Source: Rubellimicrobium sp. (GTDB lineage: Bacteria > Pseudomonadota > Alphaproteobacteria > Rhodobacterales > Rhodobacteraceae). From it: a DNA stretch of 52,839 nt. The translations under genes were made by a program, and so were the position numbers. Each line of letters starts with the position of its first letter. Position 1 is the first letter of the stretch. The stretch spans positions 1 through 52,839 of the forward strand of contig JADYZU010000014.1 in NCBI GenBank assembly GCA_020852925.1. Direction: 5' to 3'. Below, piece by piece: positions 17,388 to 25,741 of this stretch. The notes below the pieces were generated by a model. That model was not told the origin of the DNA. It worked only from the letters and a program-made list of their open reading frames with translations, and did no database searches.

Positions 17388-18842
17388 GTGGAACCCCTGA
17401 CCTGGACCGGAACAGCCGGCATCGTGCTCGACCCGCTCATGATCGCGGCGGCGGCGGCCGTCGCGGTCGCGGCGGTGGCGGTGATGGTGCTCTCGCTCTT
17501 CGCGCCCGCGCCCACGCTGCGCGCCGATGCCGCCGGCCGGGTGATCCGGCCCGGCGGGCCGCTGCCCCTGGCCGAATCCGCGCTGCGCTACGCGCTCGGC
17601 GCCCTCGCGCTGACCTGCGCGGCCTGGATAGTCGCCGGCATGGTCCTGCCCTATGGCACCGCCGGCATCGTCGGCGCCATCACCGGCAGGCTCTGGCCGG
17701 GGTGGATCGCGCTTGCCCTCACCTTCGCGCTCTCGATCCGCTGGCGCCGCCGGCTCGGGCTCTACGGGCGGCTTTTCGATTCGACCGTGGGCATGGCCGG
17801 CTTCGCGCTGGTGATGTTCTGGGTCTATACGGCGGTCTTCGCCGGCGTCTTCGACATGATCGCGCTCCAGGATCCGCTGACCGCGATCTCCGGCCTCAAG
17901 AACAAGGCGCCGGGCATCCCCCTGCCCTCGGCCACGACCATGGCACCGGGCGCGCATTACCTGCTGGGCGGCGACAACCTCGCCCGCGACGTGTTCAGCC
18001 GCGTGGTGGACGGCTCGTTCATCGTGGTGCAGATCGCGCCGCTCGCCACCGCCTTCGCCTTCATGGCGGGGATCACCCTGGGCCTGCCGGCGGGCTATGT
18101 CGGCGGAAGGCTCGACACCGCGCTCACCTTCGTCGCCAATCTCGTGCTGGCCTTCCCGGTGATCCTGCTCTTCTACCTGCTCGTCACCCCCGAGGTGGTG
18201 CGCACCGGCATCCCCAGCTACATGGCCGCGGTCCTGTTCCTGTTCCCGCTCGTCTTCGCCACGGTGATGATCTGGTCGCGCGAACACACCCGGCCGCGGC
18301 GCGCGCTCCTCGTGCTCGCCCCGCTCCTCGTCGTTGGCGGCGCGCTCTATCTCTCGCTCGTCAGCCAGGCGGGCACGCCGATCCACCTGCTGCCGGCCGC
18401 GCTCGATCTCTTCGACGTGGCGCCGGGCGTGCTCGTGGTCTTCGTCTCGGTGGTGTTCGTGAACGCCCCGACCGTGTTCCGGATCGTGCGCGGCCTCACC
18501 ATGGACATCAAGACCCGCGATTACGTCGCCGCCGCCCAGACCCGCGGCGAAGGCCCCTGGTACATCATGCTGTGGGAGATCCTCCCCAATGCCCGCGGCC
18601 CGCTCATCGTCGATTTCTGCCTGCGCATCGGCTACACCACCATCCTGCTCGGCACGCTCGGCTTCTTCGGCCTCGGCCTGCCGCCCGACAGCCCCGACTG
18701 GGGCACGACCATCAACACCGGCCGCCAGTATCTGGCGATCTACCCCTTCCCCGCGCTCGTGCCCGCGATCGCGCTCTTGTCGCTGGTGCTCGGCCTCAAC
18801 CTGCTCGCCGACGGCCTGCGCGAAGAAAGCCTCAAGGACTGA
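17388..18842 (+). CDS. ABC transporter permease (DppC/OppC type), N-terminally extended
   Basis: Second permease of the importer, 484 residues starting at GTG 17388 after TAGGAGCCGCCG. The C-terminal two thirds match the DppC family: [19 protein letters not shown] and the coupling loop [38 protein letters not shown] is near the end. Compared with the usual ~300 residues it has a long N-terminal part with extra hydrophobic segments, and a second insertion around residues 285-340 ([16 protein letters not shown]) with membrane character. The extra helices are odd for this family. Confidence 0.87.
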   Translation: MEPLTWTGTAGIVLDPLMIAAAAAVAVAAVAVMVLSLFAPAPTLRADAAGRVIRPGGPLPLAESALRYALGALALTCAAWIVAGMVLPYGTAGIVGAITGRLWPGWIALALTFALSIRWRRRLGLYGRLFDSTVGMAGFALVMFWVYTAVFAGVFDMIALQDPLTAISGLKNKAPGIPLPSATTMAPGAHYLLGGDNLARDVFSRVVDGSFIVVQIAPLATAFAFMAGITLGLPAGYVGGRLDTALTFVANLVLAFPVILLFYLLVTPEVVRTGIPSYMAAVLFLFPLVFATVMIWSREHTRPRRALLVLAPLLVVGGALYLSLVSQAGTPIHLLPAALDLFDVAPGVLVVFVSVVFVNAPTVFRIVRGLTMDIKTRDYVAAAQTRGEGPWYIMLWEILPNARGPLIVDFCLRIGYTTILLGTLGFFGLGLPPDSPDWGTTINTGRQYLAIYPFPALVPAIALLSLVLGLNLLADGLREESLKD

Positions 18843-18849
18843 CCATGCG

Positions 18850-18906
18850 CTTCATCTTTGCACAAATACCCCACGGGGGTGCGGGGGTGTGAAACCCCCG
18901 CCCCCA
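18850..18906 (+). repeat. Dispersed 3'-end element, copy B (between permease and ATPase genes)
   Basis: Eight bases after the permease stop the core CTTCATCTTTGC, AAATACCCC runs into a G/C hairpin. CGGGGG (18882-18887) pairs with CCCCCG (18895-18900), flanked by a second GGGGG/CCCCC pairing with a 2-nt bulge. It has the same core and the same orientation relative to the upstream gene as the other copies, but only one compound stem. It sits within an operon, so it may tune the permease/ATPase ratio. Confidence 0.7.
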
Positions 18907-18947
18907 CGACCGGGCCGAGCGACCGGCCCCGCAGGAAAGGACGGACC

Positions 18948-21083
18948 ATGACCGACCCCGACCGCCAGGCACCGCTGCTCGAGATCGACAACCTCTCGAT
19001 CTCCTTCTTCACCCGCCTGCGCGCGATCCCCGCGGTCATGGATTTCTCCGCCACCATCCTGCCCGGCGAGGCGCTGGGCCTCGTCGGCGAATCGGGCTGC
19101 GGCAAGTCGACGGTCGCGCTCGCGATCATGCAGGAACTGGGCGTGAACGGCCGCATCACCGGCGGCGCGATCCGCTTTCGCGGCCGCGACCTCACCACCA
19201 TGGCGCCGCACGATCTGCGCGCGATCCGCGGCCGCGACATCGCCATGATCTACCAGGAACCGATGGCAAGCCTGAATCCCGCCATGCGCATCGGCCGGCA
19301 GCTCATGGAAGTGCCGATGATCCACGAAGGCATCCCCGCCGCCGAGGCGCGCGCCCGCGCGCTCGAGGTGGTGCGCGACGTGCGCCTGCCCGATCCCGAA
19401 CGCATCCTGAACGCCTTTCCCCATCAGCTGTCCGGCGGCCAGCAGCAGCGCATCGTCATCGCCATGGCGCTGATGTCAAAGCCCTCGCTCCTCATCCTCG
19501 ACGAACCCACCACCGCGCTCGACGTGACGGTCGAGGCGGCCGTGGTCGATCTGGTCAAGGATCTGGGCCGCAAATACGGCACCTCGATGCTGTTCATCAG
19601 CCACAACCTCGGCCTCGTCCTCGAGACCTGCGACCGCATCTGCGTCATGTATTCCGGCGAGGCGGTCGAGACCGGCGCCGTCGCCGATGTCTTCGACCGC
19701 ATGCGCCATCCCTATACCCAGGCGCTGTTCCGGGCGATCCCGCTGCCCGGCGCCGACAAGAACAGCCGCCCGCTCGTCGCCATTCCGGGGAATTTCCCGC
19801 TGCCGCACGAACGGCCCCCGGGCTGCACCTTCGGCCCGCGCTGCGGCCATTTCCAGGCTGGCCGCTGCGACGCGCAGAAGATCGCCATGGCCCCGGTCGC
19901 GGGCGACGACCGCCACGCCACGCGCTGCCTGCGCGCGGCCGAGATCGACTGGACCGCCCCCCCCGTCCGCGCCACCCTGCACGCGGCCACGGCCCCCGGC
20001 CCGGTGGTGCTCAGGGCCGAGAACCTGCGCAAATACTACGATGTCCAGGGCGGCGCCTTCGGTTCGGGCATGCGCCGGGTGGTGAAGGCGAACGAGGCCC
20101 TCAGTTTCGAGGCCCGCCAGGGCGAGACCCTCGCCATCGTCGGCGAATCGGGCTGCGGCAAGTCCACGCTCGCCAAGGTGCTGCTCGGGCTCGAGACCGC
20201 GACCGCGGGGCGCATCACCCTGCTTGACGAGGAAATCCAGTCCACCCCGATCGAGGCCCGCCGCCCCGATACCATCTCGTCGGTGCAGATGGTGTTCCAG
20301 AACCCGTTCGACACGCTGAACCCGTCGATGACCGTGGGCCGCCAGATCGTCCGCGCGCTCGAGGTCTTCCGCATCGGGCGTTCGGACCGCGAACGCCAGG
20401 GCCGCATGCTCGAACTGCTCGATCTGGTGAAACTGCCGCGCGCCTTCGCCACGCGGATGCCGCGTCAGCTTTCGGGCGGGCAGAAACAGCGCGTGGGCAT
20501 CGCCCGCGCCTTTGCCGGCGGCGCGAAGGTGGTGGTGGCCGACGAACCGGTCAGCGCCCTCGATGTGAGCGTGCAGGCCGCGGTGGCGGATCTGCTCATG
20601 GAGATCCAGCGCCGCGAGGGGACGACCCTGCTCTTCATCAGCCATGACCTGTCGATCGTGCGCTATCTCTCGGACCGGGTGCTGGTGATGTATCTGGGCC
20701 ATGTGGTCGAGACGGGAACCACCGATCAGGTCTTTGCCCCGCCCTATCACCCCTATACCGAGGCGCTGCTGTCGGCGGTGCCGATCGCGGACACGAAGGT
20801 GAAGAAGGCGCATGTCGTGCTCGAGGGGGAAATCCCCTCGGCCATGAACCCGCCGCCGGGCTGCCCGTTCCAGACGCGCTGCCGCTGGAAGGCGCGGGTG
20901 CCGGACAATCTGTGCGAAACCGACCTGCCGCCCTTGCGCGACATCGCCCCCGGCCACCGGATCAAGTGCCATCTGCCCGAATCCGAATTCGCCCGCATGG
21001 TCCCGGTGATCAGCACGGTGGCCAGCGCGGCGGGGGGCGCGCAGACTGGGGGCAGTGCGCAGACTGGCGCGGGGGCCGGATGA
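18948..21083 (+). CDS. Dipeptide-type ABC transporter, fused double ATP-binding subunit
   Basis: A single 711-residue polypeptide carrying two nucleotide-binding domains equivalent to DppD and DppF. Domain 1 has Walker [10 protein letters not shown] near residue 47, signature LSGGQQQR and Walker [13 protein letters not shown]. Domain 2 has GESGCGKST again, near residue 405, LSGGQKQR and [12 protein letters not shown]. Each domain ends in the cysteine-containing oligopeptide C-terminal motif ([13 protein letters not shown] and [13 protein letters not shown]). The ATG at 18948 follows AGGAAAGGACGGACC; frames starting earlier cross the repeat element and are not translated products. It energises the two upstream permeases. 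Confidence 0.95.
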   Translation: MTDPDRQAPLLEIDNLSISFFTRLRAIPAVMDFSATILPGEALGLVGESGCGKSTVALAIMQELGVNGRITGGAIRFRGRDLTTMAPHDLRAIRGRDIAMIYQEPMASLNPAMRIGRQLMEVPMIHEGIPAAEARARALEVVRDVRLPDPERILNAFPHQLSGGQQQRIVIAMALMSKPSLLILDEPTTALDVTVEAAVVDLVKDLGRKYGTSMLFISHNLGLVLETCDRICVMYSGEAVETGAVADVFDRMRHPYTQALFRAIPLPGADKNSRPLVAIPGNFPLPHERPPGCTFGPRCGHFQAGRCDAQKIAMAPVAGDDRHATRCLRAAEIDWTAPPVRATLHAATAPGPVVLRAENLRKYYDVQGGAFGSGMRRVVKANEALSFEARQGETLAIVGESGCGKSTLAKVLLGLETATAGRITLLDEEIQSTPIEARRPDTISSVQMVFQNPFDTLNPSMTVGRQIVRALEVFRIGRSDRERQGRMLELLDLVKLPRAFATRMPRQLSGGQKQRVGIARAFAGGAKVVVADEPVSALDVSVQAAVADLLMEIQRREGTTLLFISHDLSIVRYLSDRVLVMYLGHVVETGTTDQVFAPPYHPYTEALLSAVPIADTKVKKAHVVLEGEIPSAMNPPPGCPFQTRCRWKARVPDNLCETDLPPLRDIAPGHRIKCHLPESEFARMVPVISTVASAAGGAQTGGSAQTGAGAG

Positions 21084-21103
21084 GGGGATCGGGCAGCGGG
21101 GTC

Positions 21104-21703
21104 TCAGGATCCCCAGATCGCCGCGACATAGCCCTGGGTTTCGGCGTAAGGCGGGATGCCGCCGTATTGCGCCACCGCCTCGGGCCCGGCGTTGTAGGCG
21201 GCCAGGGCCAGCGGCCAGGTGCCGAACCGGTCGAACTGGCGCCGCAGATAGCGCGCGCCGCCGTCGAGGTTGTCCTCGGGGTCGGCGGGATCGACGCCCA
21301 GGATCGCGGCCGTCTCCGGCATGAGCTGCGCCAGGCCGATCGCCCCCTTGGGGGAAACCGCGCCGCTGTTCCAGCCCGATTCCTGCTGCACGAGGCGCAG
21401 GAACAGATCCTCGGGCACGCCATGGCGCAGCGCCGCCGAACGCGCGACATCAAGGAACGGCCCGGCATAGCGCCCCTGCCAGGCGGGCACCGATCCGGGC
21501 GGCGGCGGCACCACGACCGCGGGCGGCTGAAGGCGCACGCTGTCGTTGTATTGCTGGGCCGCGCGCCCGTCGAGCACGGCGATCTGCGACGCGAACAGCG
21601 CCGAACGGTCCATGCTCGAGAGTGTATCGGCCAGCACGTCATCCGCGAGCAGACCCGCGCCGGCTCCGGCGGCCAGAACCGCCGCCAAGGCAATGACCCT
21701 CAT
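21104..21703 (-). CDS. Lytic transglycosylase (SLT family)
   Basis: Exported murein lytic transglycosylase of 199 residues. There is a signal peptide ([20 protein letters not shown]) and a proline-rich linker ([11 protein letters not shown]). The SLT catalytic domain from about residue 80 contains [20 protein letters not shown], where the Glu is the catalytic acid, and AYNAGPEAV. It cleaves glycan strands to 1,6-anhydro ends. It is convergent with the ABC operon (20 bp between stops) and is not obviously part of an operon. Confidence 0.9.
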   Translation of the reverse strand: MRVIALAAVLAAGAGAGLLADDVLADTLSSMDRSALFASQIAVLDGRAAQQYNDSVRLQPPAVVVPPPPGSVPAWQGRYAGPFLDVARSAALRHGVPEDLFLRLVQQESGWNSGAVSPKGAIGLAQLMPETAAILGVDPADPEDNLDGGARYLRRQFDRFGTWPLALAAYNAGPEAVAQYGGIPPYAETQGYVAAIWGS

Positions 21704-21834
21704 TCCCGCCCCTGTTGCACCGCTCCGGGCATTCCGGGGGCGATCCTACAGCTTTGGCCGCGCTTGGCCAGCACGGATCGGCGGTTGCCGCCGGCGCGGC
21801 TTAAATCCGCCGCGAAACCGGGTTAGGGCCGGGC

Positions 21835-23145
21835 ATGGACGGATCGGGCATGGACGGGTCGGGCATGGACGGGCTGGATACGGATCGGGTCGGGCGGCGG
21901 CGGGTGTTCTACATCCCCGGCTACGATCCGATTCCCCCGCGCCGCTACCGCGAACTCTATCGCCGCGAGGGGGCGGCGCAGGCCGCGATCTCGGGCTATG
22001 ACCTCGCGCTTGGCGCGCGCCGGGCCGAGGGCGGCTATGGCTGGGACGTGACCTCGGTGCAGGAGGGCGCGCGGGTCGAGACCGCCTTCGAGGTGCTGGT
22101 CTGGTCCGACCTCGTGCGCGAATCGATGTCCGACAGCATCCCCGGCACCTATCTGCAACTGCTGCGCACCGCCTGGATCTATGTCGCGACCGGCACGCTC
22201 GGCCGGCTCATGCGGTTGCGCAAGGGGCCGGTGATCGCCGCGCTCTATCCGGTGGCGGTGCTGCTGCTTCAGGGGCTTGTCGCGCTGGCGCTGGGCGCGG
22301 CGCTGGCGCGGGCGCTGGTCGCGGCCACGGGCTGGATCCTGCCCGGCGCCCCGGCGCTGGTGGCCTGGCCGGCGGGGATCGGCGCGGGCCTTGCCCTTGC
22401 CACCGCGATCCTGCGCTGGTTCCGGGCGCAGGACGGGCGGATCTTTGCCTGGTATCTCATGCATGACTACGCCCATGCCGCCAGCCTGCGCGGCGCCTGG
22501 CCGCCCGAACTGGGGGAACGCCTGACGGCCTTCGGCGAACGCATTGCCGCCGCGCTGGCCGACGACGTGGACGAAGTGCTGGTGGTCGGCCATTCCTCGG
22601 GCGCGCATCTGGCGGTGGCGGTGCTGGCCGGACTGATCCGCGGGGCGCGCGACGGGGCGCGCGACGGGGCGCGCGACGGGGAATCGGGCGCGGGGCGGCC
22701 GGCGCTGTCGCTGCTCACGCTGGGGCAGGTGGTGCCGATGGTGTCCTTCCTGCCGGACGCGCATGCGCTGCGCCGCGATCTGGCCTTCCTGTCCGGACGC
22801 GACGACCTGACCTGGGTCGATGTCACCGCGCCGGGGGACGGCTGCGCCTTTGCGCTGTGCGATCCGGTCGCGGTCTCGGGCGTGGCGGGGCCGGGGCAGC
22901 GCTGGCCGCTGGTGCTGTCCGCGGCCTTCACGCAGACCCTTTCGGCCGCGCGCTGGAAGGAACTGCGCTGGCGCTTCTTCCGGCTGCATTTCCAGTATCT
23001 GTGCGCCTTCGACCGGCCGGGCGATTACGACTATTTCCGCATCACCGCCGGGCCGCTGACGCTGGGCGCGCGCTTTCGCGGCCGGGCGCCGTCGCGCTCG
23101 CGCATCGCGCATGCGGTGTCGGGCCATACCGCCACCGCCCCCTGA
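21835..23145 (+). CDS. Alpha/beta-hydrolase-like membrane protein, unknown function
   Basis: 436-residue protein of unknown role. After a repetitive start it has VFYIPGYDPIPPRRYRELY. Two hydrophobic segments follow around residues 140-190 (VIAALYPVAVLLLQGLVALA and LVAWPAGIGAGLALATAIL), then a nucleophile-elbow-like VVGHSSGAHLAVAVLAGL. This suggests a serine hydrolase fold anchored in the membrane. Catalytic Asp and His cannot be placed with confidence. The first 13 residues are two and a half 15-bp repeats each starting with ATG (21835-21873). A GARD x3 repeat (22642-22677) follows the elbow. The start is therefore ambiguous by up to ten codons. Confidence 0.75.
   Translation: MDGSGMDGSGMDGLDTDRVGRRRVFYIPGYDPIPPRRYRELYRREGAAQAAISGYDLALGARRAEGGYGWDVTSVQEGARVETAFEVLVWSDLVRESMSDSIPGTYLQLLRTAWIYVATGTLGRLMRLRKGPVIAALYPVAVLLLQGLVALALGAALARALVAATGWILPGAPALVAWPAGIGAGLALATAILRWFRAQDGRIFAWYLMHDYAHAASLRGAWPPELGERLTAFGERIAAALADDVDEVLVVGHSSGAHLAVAVLAGLIRGARDGARDGARDGESGAGRPALSLLTLGQVVPMVSFLPDAHALRRDLAFLSGRDDLTWVDVTAPGDGCAFALCDPVAVSGVAGPGQRWPLVLSAAFTQTLSAARWKELRWRFFRLHFQYLCAFDRPGDYDYFRITAGPLTLGARFRGRAPSRSRIAHAVSGHTATAP
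22642..22677 (+). repeat. 12-bp tandem repeat x3 inside hydrolase-like gene
   Basis: Three perfect copies of GGGGCGCGCGAC, in frame, encoding GARD three times directly after the predicted nucleophile elbow helix. Perfect identity suggests recent expansion. Confidence 0.9.
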
Positions 23146-23162
23146 ACGGCGCCCCTCCCCCG

Positions 23163-23185
23163 AGGTCCGGCGCGGGCCTTTCTTT
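23163..23185 (+). terminator. Possible rho-independent terminator
   Basis: AGGTCC (23163-23168) can pair with GGGCCT (23174-23179) across a GGCGC loop, followed by TTTCTTT. It lies 18 bases after the hydrolase-like gene and before ridA. The stem is short and includes a G-U pair. Confidence 0.4.
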
Positions 23186-23237
23186 CCGCGGCCCCTTGGG
23201 CTAGGCCCGGCCCTGACCATCGTGAAAGGAGTCAAGG

Positions 23238-23585
23238 ATGAGCGAGATCAGGCGCATCAACCCCGGCCCGCGCATGTCGCAGGCGGTGATCCACAACGGC
23301 GTGGCCTGGCTGGCCGGGCAGGTCGGCGCCCCCGGCGGCACGGTCGCGGAACAGACGGCGGCGATCCTGGCCACCATCGACGGGCTTCTGGCCGAATGCG
23401 GCACCGACAAGTCGCGGATCCTGACCGCGCAGATCTGGCTGGCCGACATGGACCGCTTCAACGAGATGAACGCGGTCTGGGATGCCTGGGTCGCCCCCGG
23501 CAACGCCCCCGCGCGCTGGACCGGCGAGGCCCGGCTGGCCACGCCCGATTACAAGGTCGAGATCATCGTCGCGGCCGCCCTCTGA
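23238..23585 (+). CDS. RidA/YjgF-family enamine/imine deaminase-like protein
   Basis: Small cytosolic trimeric protein of 115 residues in the RidA superfamily, whose members hydrolyse reactive 2-aminoacrylate-type enamines. It shows GVAWLAGQVG near the N-terminus and EARLATPDYKVEIIVAAAL at the C-terminus, where the conserved substrate-binding Arg sits. It belongs to a YjgF subgroup different from classic RidA, so the exact substrate is open. A strong ribosome site AAAGGAGTCAAGG precedes the ATG. It is convergent with aroB. Confidence 0.88.
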   Translation: MSEIRRINPGPRMSQAVIHNGVAWLAGQVGAPGGTVAEQTAAILATIDGLLAECGTDKSRILTAQIWLADMDRFNEMNAVWDAWVAPGNAPARWTGEARLATPDYKVEIIVAAAL

Positions 23586-23622
23586 ACGGGGCTGTCTGAA
23601 CGGCAGGGGGCTGCGCCGGGGT

Positions 23623-24732
23623 TCAGGCCCGCGCGCGCAGCCCGTCCTCCAGCAGCGCATGCAGCGCCTCGGGCGGCACATCGGCGCTGACGAAGGCCCG
23701 CCCGATCCCCCGCGCGAGGATCAGGCGCAACTGTCCCGCCACCACCTTCTTGTCCTGCGCCATCAGCGCCATCAGGCCCTCGGCGTCGGGCAGATCGCCG
23801 GGGATCGCGTCAAGGCCGGTGCGGATCCCCATCGCCGCGAAATGCGCCCGCAGGCGCGACGGCTCCTCCTGCGCGCACAGGCCCAGCCGTGCCGACAGAT
23901 CGAAGGCCAGCGTGCAGCCGATCGCCACCCCCTCGCCATGCAGGAGCCGGTCCGAATAGCCGGTCGCCGCCTCGAGGGCGTGGCCGAAGGTATGGCCGAG
24001 GTTCAGAAGCGCGCGCTCGCCCTCTTCGCGTTCGTCGCGCATGACGATCCCGGCCTTCATGGCGCAGGAATGCGCCACCGCCTCGACCAGGGCCGCCTCG
24101 TCCGCGCGCAGGCGCGGCCCGTGCGCCTCGAGCCAGGCAAAGAACGCCTCGTCCCCGAGCAGCCCGTATTTCGCCACCTCGCCATAGCCCGCGCGGAAAT
24201 CGCGCCCGGGCAGCGACGCCAGCAGCGCCGTATCCGCCAGCACCAGCGACGGCTGGTGAAAGGCGCCGACCAGGTTCTTGCCCTGCGGGGCGTTGATCCC
24301 GGTCTTGCCGCCCACCGAACTGTCCACCTGCGCCAGCAGCGTGGTCGGCACCTGCACGAATCGCATGCCGCGCCGGGCGATGGCGGCGGCAAAGCCCGCC
24401 AGATCCCCGATCACCCCGCCCCCGAGCGCGACCACCAGATCGCCGCGTTCGATGCGCGCGCCGAGCAGCCATTCCACCGTGCGCCGCAGCCCGTCCCAGC
24501 CCTTGGTGCCCTCGCCCGGCGGCAGGACAAGCGCGTCATGCGCGATCCTTGCCGCGTCAAGCGCGGCCTCCAGCGCGCCCAGATGCAACTGCGCCACCCG
24601 TTCCTCGGTGACGATGGCCACGCGGCGGCGCCGCAGGAGCGGGGCCAGATGATCGCCCGCCGCCGCGATCAGCCCCTGCCCGATGAGGATGTCATAGCCG
24701 CGCCCCGGCAGATCGACCCGAACCTTGCGCAT
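23623..24732 (-). CDS. aroB: 3-dehydroquinate synthase
   Basis: Second enzyme of the shikimate pathway (DAHP to 3-dehydroquinate; NAD and metal dependent). The 369-residue product contains GGGVIGDLAGFAAA, QVPTTLLAQVDSSVGGKTG, INAPQGKNLVGAFHQP and the metal-binding NLGHTFGHALE. The ATG at 24732 is two bases after the aroK stop. The upstream extension of the open frame runs through aroK and is not real. The aroK-aroB pairing is standard. Confidence 0.97.
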   Translation of the reverse strand: MRKVRVDLPGRGYDILIGQGLIAAAGDHLAPLLRRRRVAIVTEERVAQLHLGALEAALDAARIAHDALVLPPGEGTKGWDGLRRTVEWLLGARIERGDLVVALGGGVIGDLAGFAAAIARRGMRFVQVPTTLLAQVDSSVGGKTGINAPQGKNLVGAFHQPSLVLADTALLASLPGRDFRAGYGEVAKYGLLGDEAFFAWLEAHGPRLRADEAALVEAVAHSCAMKAGIVMRDEREEGERALLNLGHTFGHALEAATGYSDRLLHGEGVAIGCTLAFDLSARLGLCAQEEPSRLRAHFAAMGIRTGLDAIPGDLPDAEGLMALMAQDKKVVAGQLRLILARGIGRAFVSADVPPEALHALLEDGLRARA

Positions 24733-24734
24733 GC

Positions 24735-25349
24735 TCACTCTCCCGCAGCCAGGACGCCCGGCCGCCCTGCCAGCGCGGCGATCACCTCGCGCGCGGTCTC
24801 GTCGATGGAAAAATGGGGTTCGGCGCGCACGGCGAGATCGGCCAGCGCATAGACCGGCACCCGTTCGGCATGGATGCGCGCCAATGTGCCGCGCGGATCG
24901 GCGGTGCGCAGCAGCGGGCGCGTGTCGCGGTGGCGCACCCGGTTCCACAGCGTCTCGACCGCGGCATCAAGCCACACCGAGACCGCGCCCTGCGCCGGGA
25001 TGAGGGCGCGCACCCGCTCCTGCATGAAGGCGCCGCCCCCGGTCGAGAGGATCGCCGGCGGCCCGGCCAGAAGGCGGGCGATCACCTCGGCCTCGCGGGT
25101 GCGGAAGAACGCCTCGCCGTCGCGGGCAAAGATTTCGGCGATGCTGGCCTGCGCCGCCTCCTCGATGGCGGCATCGCTGTCGAGGAACGGCACGCCCAGC
25201 TTCTGCGCCAGCGCCCGCCCGACCGCGGTCTTGCCCGATCCCATCATCCCCACAAGCACCACCGGCCGCAGCAGCCGCCGCCGCCCCCCGGCATCGGCCC
25301 CCGCGCCAGCGCCGGCAACCGTGCCAACCGTCCGGCCCGCCTCCCCCAT
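24735..25349 (-). CDS. aroK: Shikimate kinase
   Basis: Phosphorylates shikimate with ATP. The Walker A loop GMMGSGKTAVG lies near residue 35, FLDSDAAIEE follows, then STGGGAF for shikimate binding and the lid RDTRPLLR. Length is 204 residues from ATG 25349; the first ~28 residues are a Gly/Ala-rich extension absent from most AroK. A GTG five codons upstream of the ATG is an alternative start. First gene of the aroK-aroB operon, divergent from the small-membrane-protein operon. Confidence 0.95.
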   Translation of the reverse strand: MGEAGRTVGTVAGAGAGADAGGRRRLLRPVVLVGMMGSGKTAVGRALAQKLGVPFLDSDAAIEEAAQASIAEIFARDGEAFFRTREAEVIARLLAGPPAILSTGGGAFMQERVRALIPAQGAVSVWLDAAVETLWNRVRHRDTRPLLRTADPRGTLARIHAERVPVYALADLAVRAEPHFSIDETAREVIAALAGRPGVLAAGE

Positions 25350-25446
25350 CGTTTCGTTCACTTCCTGCAAGGGCCTGCCCGACCTCGACCTAGCGTGATG
25401 CGTCCCCGGCAACAATTCGGCACGAAGGCGCGGATCGCAGATGTGA

Positions 25447-25480
25447 ATGGCGTGATCTTCGGCAAAACGCCATATATAAA
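25447..25480 (+). promoter_or_regulatory. AT-rich promoter element with adjacent inverted repeat
   Basis: In the aroK / small-gene divergent region, TATATAAA (25473-25480) is the only strongly AT-rich stretch and resembles a -10 box on either strand. It abuts a 7-bp inverted repeat, ATGGCGT (25447-25453) and ACGCCAT (25467-25473), with a 13-base spacer. The repeat could be an operator. No good -35 box is seen. Confidence 0.4.
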
Positions 25481-25578
25481 TGTCACGAGACCCCGGACGG
25501 ACAACGCCGCGAACCGGGGCGGGACAGCAGGGCAGGACCGGGCGCCATCAGGCCCCCGCGAGCAGGGAGACAGGACCG

Positions 25579-25731
25579 ATGTGGCGGCTGATCAAGGCAA
25601 TTCTGGCGCTGGCAGTGCTGGCGGGCATCGGTTTCGTGGCCTTTGTCTATCTGGGCCCCGTGCTGTTCCCGGCCGAATTCGCCGCGCCGCAGACCGAAGT
25701 GCGTCTGCCCGTCGACCTCGGGCTCGACTAG
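25579..25731 (+). CDS. Small single-pass membrane protein (50 aa)
   Basis: Fifty-residue product with one hydrophobic helix (MWRLIKAILALAVLAGIGFV and a few more residues), then a short periplasmic tail PAEFAAPQTEVRLPVDLGLD. The start ATG follows GGGAGACAGGACCG. A longer in-frame reading from 25480 has no ribosome site. It lies ten bases before the exported 533-residue protein, implying co-transcription. Function unknown; size and topology fit an accessory subunit or anchor for its neighbour, which is inference. Confidence 0.75.
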   Translation: MWRLIKAILALAVLAGIGFVAFVYLGPVLFPAEFAAPQTEVRLPVDLGLD

Positions 25732-25741
25732 GGGAAACCGG

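Noticed and set aside
16227..18386. 719-residue open frame on the minus strand
   Set aside because: Antisense to both ABC permease genes. Its His/Glu/Arg/Asp-rich composition with no domain is a codon-bias shadow.
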